Below, piece after piece: positions 57,152 to 64,000 of a stretch of DNA of 64,000 nt. A model generated the notes under the pieces. That model was not told where the DNA came from, did not search any database, and worked only from the letters and a program-made list of their open reading frames with translations. The DNA comes from Verticillium longisporum (lineage: Eukaryota; Ascomycota; Sordariomycetes; Glomerellales; Plectosphaerellaceae). Position 1 is the stretch's first letter. Each line of letters opens with the position of its first letter. The translations under genes and the position numbers were made by a program. The DNA lies in assembly GCA_019188255.1 (NCBI GenBank), contig JAETXT010000001.1:3348001-3412000 (forward strand), read 5' to 3'.

Positions 57152-57964
57152 TCACTGCTCGACACCCAGTCTCCTCGCAAGCTCAACAAAGCCACCATCC
57201 TTCTCCCCAATCCAGATATCGACCCAGTCCTTGGCATTTCGATATCGATCTTCATCCTTCTTCCAAGCCTCTTCGCCCGGCCTCTCAACGTAAACGGTCC
57301 TCAGGCCACACTTTCGTGCCCCTTCCAGGTCGTCGAGATGAGCGGCGACCATGGCAACATGCCCTGGCTCCGCCATCTCAAGGCTCTGGGCGGCTCCGAG
57401 GTACACCTTGGGATTGGGCTTATAGGCCTTGAAATCTTCTCCCGACAGCCGCCGCTGGAAGTTAAGACTTCCGAAGTCGTCCAGGTCCCGCAGCAGAGAG
57501 GCGTTCCCGTTCGACAGCATTGACGTGACGTACTGCCCGCCTAGCAGCCGCAAGCCCTTGGCGGCCTCATCCCATGGTCGTAGCCGGTGCCAGACCAGGC
57601 TCAGCTCTCTCACCTCGGCGTCCGAGTAGATTCCCCCGAGCTGCCACTCAGCCAGCAGATCGACCAGGGCATCATAGTGGTGCGTGTCGACGTCCTTCCA
57701 CGGCGTCTCGCCCGGGACGAATTCCCGCACAAAGGTGCTGTACGTGTTACGCCACTGCTGCGCGAAACGGCCCCAGTCATCGCGCGTCAGGCGGCGGAGG
57801 GTAGCGGTGCGGTCGTCGTTGCCGTGTTCTCCGCTCTTGGAGGCGGCCCGGTTGGTGAGCTCGTCGGTTACGGAGGAGCGCCAGTCGACAGTGGTGCCAA
57901 AGACGTCAAAGGTCATAGCCTTGACCTGGGTTTTGATAAGCTCAGGGGAAGAAGAGGACGACAT
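57152..57964 (-). CDS. HAD-superfamily hydrolase, type II haloacid dehalogenase-like
   Basis: Intronless 270-residue frame from the ATG at 57964 (MSSSSSPELIKTQVKAMTFD). The four HAD motifs are in place. Motif I is MTFDVFGTTVDWRSS with the nucleophilic Asp, motif II is SMLSNGNASLL, motif III Lys is in DFKAYKPNPKVYLGAAQSLE, and motif IV is AMVAAHLDDLEGARKCGLRT. The cap region between I and II (WGRFAQQWRNTYSTFVREFV, VWHRLRPWDEAAKGLRLLG) is the helical cap of L-2-haloacid dehalogenases. Fungal members rarely have a proven natural substrate, so the reaction is inferred only as hydrolysis through an aspartyl intermediate. An in-frame ATG at 58051 would add 29 residues (MAATFAHKNTSPSAPASREN...) resembling a weak mitochondrial presequence, so the start is uncertain. 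Confidence 0.9.
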   Translation of the reverse strand: MSSSSSPELIKTQVKAMTFDVFGTTVDWRSSVTDELTNRAASKSGEHGNDDRTATLRRLTRDDWGRFAQQWRNTYSTFVREFVPGETPWKDVDTHHYDALVDLLAEWQLGGIYSDAEVRELSLVWHRLRPWDEAAKGLRLLGGQYVTSMLSNGNASLLRDLDDFGSLNFQRRLSGEDFKAYKPNPKVYLGAAQSLEMAEPGHVAMVAAHLDDLEGARKCGLRTVYVERPGEEAWKKDEDRYRNAKDWVDIWIGEKDGGFVELARRLGVEQ

Positions 57965-60900
57965 GATGGCGGTGCTCGAATGAATTGAACGATTCTCTCT
58001 CGAAGCCGGGGCAGAGGGTGATGTGTTTTTATGTGCGAAGGTGGCTGCCATGAGCCTGTACTGACTAGATGATGACGTTGTCGGACGGGCGGAGGAGTGC
58101 AGGTGAAGGGCTCCCCACCCTGACCGGCGCCGCTGCCTCGGCTCGGGAACGGTTAGGCCGGCGACTTTGAGCCAAGGCCGGCCTGGCATGGGATTTGCAT
58201 TCCCGGCCTGGGTGCAATAACTTCTAGGTTGCCCGTGAAGCCTGCGAATTTCGAGTCATTCTTGTTTCAAGGCCTCGGTCGTCCTGTTAGTCTGTTGCAA
58301 CAACGATCTGCCAGTAGGCCTACCTCGCGTCGGGTTGTTGCCTGACTCTGTTAGCCCAAATCCAGGAAGTGACATGCCTTGTGGCCCCATTCGTACCCAA
58401 GCATGCATACATCTTGCTTCGGGTAGTGTTGTTCCCCTCTGAGGATGCTTCCGAGATGACTCAAATAACAACCAGGGGTGAATCGCCATCAGCTCGGTAT
58501 CATAGACAGCCATGATTACGAGCCATCCTCCAGGCTGCCTTCGCTTGGAGCCTCTAATATGAAGCAAACAGCAGTGCCCAGTTGCAGAGGTCAGAGAAGA
58601 AGCCGTAGGCCGTCAGGACTCCGTTCGAGGAGTGACAGGTCGCCTGAAGTTGCAATAGCAGCGCGGCCCCCTTGCGACCAGGGCGTCACGCCGACTGTTG
58701 TGCGTCGAGGCGGCAGGATGACTAGATTGGCTCGTTTCCTCCCTCCGATCTAGAGCCGTTGCCTGAAATCGCTCAGGAACGGATGCGATGTGCTTGATAC
58801 CATCGTCCCGCATGTGCACGTGCTCGCAATTTCGCATATTTGTGACGCCAAGGATGCATCACCTGTCACCTCCGAAAGTTCGGAGTATCGACGCACATCT
58901 ATCTCCTCAGCCAGACGGGCCTTTATATGCATCGGATATTGGCTGATGGGTCTGACTCGACCTTTCAGTTCTGTGACGGCTGTAGGCATCGGAGGACTTG
59001 TCCAACAGATTTCCAGGTCACATGACAAAACGACGGCTACTTCTCACGTATGTCTTTGCCGAGGGAGACTTTCGCCAATGACCTGGTTCAGCATTTGAAG
59101 TCTCCCACACTCTGCATATTTGCCATGTTCCTGAAGATTTCTTCACGTGTCTCCTGATGTCTACTGACCAAGATCCATATCAACACAATGCGTCTGTCGG
59201 AGGCAACCACGAGATGGTAGCCTTCTCCGCAGTGATTGCTATCTGCGGGTAAATGATCTGGATTAACACTAATTGACGGGTGAAGCTCGTGGGAATAAGA
59301 CGGCAGGATGCATCTCGCTAGTCCTGGGTGGGAGATCAAGATTGAAGCTGTGCCGGGCTAAAGAGATGACGAAACTGATCAAGTGTGTAGATGCTTAGCC
59401 GAATGAACTTGCCCACTGCGAATGCCACTTTACAAACTCTGAGTGTCAGCATGAATATCCACGAGCGATATCGACGATGTCAAATGCAAAATGTATGTCC
59501 AATAGTTAGGGAATCGCCGGGATCCCACCCATGACTACCTGCTCACCCGATATCCCGTTCGAGAGACAATATATCATGCCGGGGAAACTGTGGCTGGTAC
59601 ATAATCGACTGAGCGAGATTCATGTCATCATGACAACAGTCCTTCAACGTCGCATTTCCAATATCAACTACGAGTTGCCCCGTATCAAGAACTCGGTAAC
59701 TGAACAAGCGTAGTCGCACCAGCAGCAAGGTTGACTGCCATTGACATCACCTTGTGACGAATGATCGTTTTGTTGGGTGGGAGGGTTTGAACCGCCACGA
59801 TGGTTCAACAGTCCAGGCGATGATTCTCTATACTATACCGGCGGTGACAAGCAGTCACAGCTCACCATTCTACCAATCCCATGCATGGCTGATAATCCTG
59901 CCAGTCTTCCCCGTTCCTTTGCCGTCGTGATGCTGATTTCGGTCTCACCGGGCTCGGACTACGCTCCATTCAACGGCCAAGGCCTGCTATGACTGGGCAT
60001 CTGCCTACAACAGCAGGGACAATTGATCGCAAGGAAGTTCCTCCGGCAATCAAAGTTATGAAATCATCCTGGCTCAGCCCCGAGGCCTCCATACCGGTCC
60101 CAAGGACGTCAGTGCCACGGCGGAGGCATCGAGGCATCGATATCAACCCCGGGTGACTGTTAGAGGAGTGGTGATACCCACCAGACGGGCACGTATGAGC
60201 ATATGATGGGGCTCTGTTGGATACTCACTTTAAGGAAAACAGCTATGGAGTATTGCCAGCAAGTTTAGGGCTGTATAGTGTGAGAAAGTTGATGAGTGTT
60301 GGTTGAGTGTGCCCATGGTAAGCGGAGACGACAAGTATCTCGATGAGATACGTAACTGAGAACTCCACCACAATTTCGTGCGTTTAAGGCTAGCATTTGT
60401 TATTTGACCAGGAATCATGCCAAGGACCCGGAAATGACGTGCTTGTTATCGACCACGCCTTTCTTGCACGATGAGGACGCTCGAAGAAAGCGGGTGGTTT
60501 TTTGACCACCGACCTCATGTCGCACGCGGTGGGCGACTGCGAATCCTGCGCGAGGCTTAACCTTCACAAGGCCGGAACCGCATAGTAGCGGGGAGACGTC
60601 TGGCGTGCATTGGAACCAACAGATATATGCGGACCGTTGAAAACACAGAAAACACGCAATATTAACCCCCTACATGTTCAAAAACTTCTTGTAAAGCCTT
60701 CGAAAACGCTTGTCGCAGGCAACCTTATCTCAGGGTACCGGCGCGACCATCCGACAACTCACAATCCGATCAAGGCTCTGCGATGGACGTGGCCAACCGC
60801 CTGTGGCTCGTAGCAAGAAGGACGAGGCTAGTCTTGCGGGCCATTCTCCAAGACTCGGCCAAGAAAGAGACCCAAAGTGCGCTGAGCGCCACACTCAGCT

Positions 60901-63900
60901 CAGCATTGGCTGCTTGGCGCGATTAATATGGCAAGGGATTTCCGAGGTCATGCAATGCAGACCGAATGTGACCATCACAGTGACAGCAGATAAGAAATAA
61001 AAGTGAAAAAGGAAACTGGGATGCGGAATGAGGGGAAGCTCTTGATACGGAACCGTCGACCGAGTCGAGACCCAAAATTCGAGGTCCAGACAAAAAGCCC
61101 CTTACAGGGCAATGTGGCTCGAAGCTGGCGCGACAGAATGCAGTCTTGAATGCATGTTGGTAGTGGCACTCCTCTCGTTTGAAACCCTGCCCCAATGCTC
61201 GAGACGAAAATGCCCATGGTGAGGCTAGGCATGGCCACATAGCCCTCATGATCTAAAGGCTCAAACCATGGCCTCGGATTGTTTTAACAGCCGATAAGGC
61301 AAGCAGCCACTGGCTTGGCGATGCGCGATTGCTACTGGGTGGAAAAAACCTCAGAGCTTTGCGGCGTAGGCGGACTGGGAGTCGAAGTCCAGGTTCCCCT
61401 GTTGTGGACATTGGGATCGGGGAAACCATCGTGCAAAAGGGCTGGAAATATACTTTGCAGGGAAAGCCGCGATAGACTGGTGCCGACGGCGTGGTATTCC
61501 TGACAGCGTTTAGTTCACACGGGAGAATGGATCTTCGCCCGCCGGTTTCGAATAAACGAGCAGGTCCAGCTCAGCGGTACTGTGTTGCGAATGATGGCTC
61601 GTTGGAGGCTTTGCTCGCATGGACAACCTTGCACAACCGGGGAAGCTGTCTGCTGCGAGCCGAGCTTGACCGATACCTAGTTGGTGGTGCTACATTAGGG
61701 GCGTAATCGAATCTGGGGACACCGGCAAGCACGGCTGCAGAACGCGGCACAGGGTGCAGACAGGCGAGCAACCAACATATGACATGCGTACATGTAGTGC
61801 GATCCGGACTGCGAATTCTGACGGGCGCGTCACGCGAGCCGGCTTCCCCATCTCTTGCCAGCTTGTCTCGGGAGAACGTGGTCGATATCGTGTTCTACCC
61901 AAGATGGTGACGCTCAATGTGGCTCGAGAACACTAGGGCAAGTGTGACAGGCCTGGGGCTGTGATCAATACATGGCTGATGACCAGGTTCTGATGTGACT
62001 GTGATACGGTGATGACTTGTGGCCCAACAGGAAGACGTGCCGGCTGTTGGTCCACTGGAGTTCGGCCGCAACAGCGCGGCCTGGGACAATGGAAGTCGCA
62101 ATTTCCCTGCCGACGCCGATCGCCAGTTTGTCCAAGTGATGTCTGGGGGGATCAACATGACGAGGCCGCAGTTGGTCAGGGGCTGACATGGTCCTCTCTT
62201 GCTGTTGGTTCTTTCTGGCTGTCAGAGGCACGAGCCGTGTGCCTTTCCCGTCATTGGAACCGTTGGTCCAGGTGGCAGCTAGCATGAAACTGCGCCGCAT
62301 GGCTGTTGTTATCGTACCCATCCAGGAAAAGTGCCTCTGCAGTGACAGGGCTGTCGCTGCTGTTCTGTGCACAACTCTGGTGCTGTAGTGCGTGGGGTGG
62401 TGAGTGGGCGACTGCGCATGCACATGTAGGTACCTAGGTAGGCTGTCGGTAGTTGACCTTGCTGAGCGAAGCACGCCGGCCACCGACTGTTTTCAAGGCC
62501 TCTGACCTACATGTAGGCACCTCAACAAATTGCCCTTGGAATTCCTGTCAATAACAGATGATTCAAATAAAGTTCTGCAGCGACGACGGCAAGTATCCGA
62601 GGAAGCACCCAAAAGCAAATATACTTCCACCGCACTCGGCTCGCATGGCGCCATACCCCAGAGTAGGCAAGCGGCAGGCGGCAGGCGGCAGACGGGTATC
62701 GACGGACGGACTCAAATTCATAAAGGGATTGTCATTGTGAGAGGGGTTGTGCCTTTGTCCCCAATGCCTAGCGGCGGGTTGAGCTTGAGCGCCGTTCACC
62801 GGGAGAGGAGGGAACGAGAGAAAACGACGCAGGAAACGCTGACCACTAGACCTGGATGTGGGTGATGGTGGGTGATGGTGGATGATGGTGGGTGTCCTTG
62901 ATGGGGCGTCTTTTGCCGCCTGTTGGGCAGACCTCGCTCCGCCTTGAGGTGGGCAGTTGGGCAGGTGCCTCGCTGACCTCTGGGTTGTAGTTGCCGAATA
63001 GCGAGTAGTGGCTAGCGGGTAGGCAAGAGCTGCCTCTGCCTGCCCATGCCTCAAAGGATGCCCAGCAACAGCCACTCAAGCATATGGCTGGGGCAAAGAT
63101 CTTCTCATCGGGCAAATCCAGGGGCGGATGGACCTGCTGCCTTTCTCCTCCCGACGTCCAACCGCTCTGGGGGGCAACAGCCACCCGTCCAGCCGTCTTG
63201 AGTCAGTTGCGCTAACCCCGTTTCAAGTTGGACCTTCTCTCCAAGAGGATTAGCCTGCCGATACCCTGGCGGGCTGTGGTGGAGCTGGAGCGCCTGGTGA
63301 CCAATGCAGTCGCGATGCCGGACTCCACCTGTGCCGCCATGTTGGATTGGGCTGTTCATGACGAGTGGGGTCCAAAACGCGTGTATTCGTATGGTTGAGC
63401 TTTGCTTGAGCTTGAGCTCTGTTCCTTTCCGTCTTCGCTTGCTGCGCTCTTTCCGCCCTGTCACGTCCTTCTGATGCAACAACCTCGCCGGCTAGCCATT
63501 CTCGACTTGACTCTGCCTCCTCCTCCCCCCAAACCGCCTCTGTCTTGGGCGCAACGGAGAGGCCTGCTTGCTTGTCTACACTGTTTCGTCAGCTCCTTTC
63601 CTTGATGGTCTTCCATGTCGGCCACCCCCCCGCACGATTTTCTGTCTTCTTACGATGGCGGTACCTCGCTTCAGAGATCGCCCCATCGTCGTGCCGAGTT
63701 GAGCATCGAGTATCAAGCTTGAGCCGGGGTCCGAAGCACATGCCCAATGTGCCAATCCCTAGCTGCAGTAACGCGCTGCAAGCTTCTGCGGCCGCAATTT
63801 CCTCTCTCATTTCTCCTCTGGATGGAGCCGGGGGTCTCGGTGAACAAGCTCTGCATCGCATCCGCGTTTCCTTTCCCATCCCGTCGCACCTAATCGGCCA

Positions 63901-64000
63901 ATTGTGCACTCAGATCCCATGCAGCCTGTGGAACGGGCTTGACGGGGTCCCTTTCGTTCATGGCAATGCTCGCCCATCGTGCTCACAGCCGGACAGGCCG
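57965..64000. other. 6-kb region without recognisable gene
   Basis: From the HAD gene promoter to the window edge. Frames stay below about 170 residues and none shows a family motif. It contains AGGTACCT-type motifs at 62426-62442 and 62505-62522 and a GGGTGATGGT repeat at 62857-62893. I looked for tRNA, rRNA and transposon features and found none that hold up. A gene could begin beyond the right edge. Confidence 0.5.
62857..62893. repeat. (GGGTGATGGT)n decamer repeat
   Basis: Three to four near-identical decamers in tandem in gene-free DNA. Confidence 0.85.

Noticed and set aside
59780..59860. tRNA-like segment with D-arm-like GGTATAGTATAG and T-loop-like GGTTCAAACC on minus
   Set aside because: Acceptor stem absent, T stem has a mismatch, anticodon arm does not close; at best a degenerate relic.

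Overview
The window looks like nuclear DNA from a filamentous ascomycete, most likely a Sordariomycete. The genes have short introns (about 35 to 200 bp) with GT...AG borders. The proteome is typical of Pezizomycotina: class III chitin synthase, Opy2, a SUR7-type protein, the INO80 subunit Ies4, a Gid1/Vid30-type protein and a Ras2-type GTPase. Coding regions are GC-rich. There is one intron-bearing tRNA gene. I see no plasmid, viral or CRISPR content and no intact transposon. The species cannot be fixed from sequence alone.

Layout. 0-7 kb: divergent ribosomal protein genes (RPL10/uL16 on minus, RPL30/eL30 on plus), a secreted GPI-type PLC-like phosphodiesterase, a SUR7/PalI-like four-span membrane protein, and a small 69-residue protein. 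7-10.7 kb: no convincing gene, many simple repeats. 10.7-16.4 kb: a SAM35/metaxin-like mitochondrial import protein, indoleamine 2,3-dioxygenase, and a secreted protein with a Gly-Ser-Ser triplet-repeat domain. 18.8-29.2 kb: Ies4, Gid1/Vid30-like, a DHA1 transporter, and gamma-glutamyl phosphate reductase (PRO2). 29.9-40.5 kb, all on minus: a SnaD-like coiled-coil protein, tRNA-Val(AAC), ILV5, UBC12, and class III chitin synthase. 44.9-46.3 kb: the Opy2 MAPK-pathway membrane anchor. 52.0-52.9 kb: Ras2-type GTPase. 57.2-58.0 kb: a HAD-type (haloacid dehalogenase) hydrolase. Gene-free blocks of about 4-6 kb lie at 40.5-44.9, 46.3-52.0, 52.9-57.2 and 58-64 kb.

The genes are mostly unlinked housekeeping, wall and signalling functions rather than a pathway cluster. 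Two themes recur: surface growth signalling (Opy2, Ras2, chitin synthase, SUR7-like) and amino-acid metabolism (Ilv5, Pro2, IDO).

Two observations matter most. First, OPY2 carries a single in-frame TAG between its Cys-rich ectodomain and its transmembrane helix, with the reading frame intact on both sides. This could be stop-codon A-to-I mRNA editing, readthrough or a nonsense allele. Second, three otherwise conserved genes (SAM35-like, SnaD-like, chitin synthase) carry five apparent -1 frameshifts. Every one falls in a run of exactly five C or G that would be in frame with six, which points to homopolymer errors in the assembly rather than pseudogenes.
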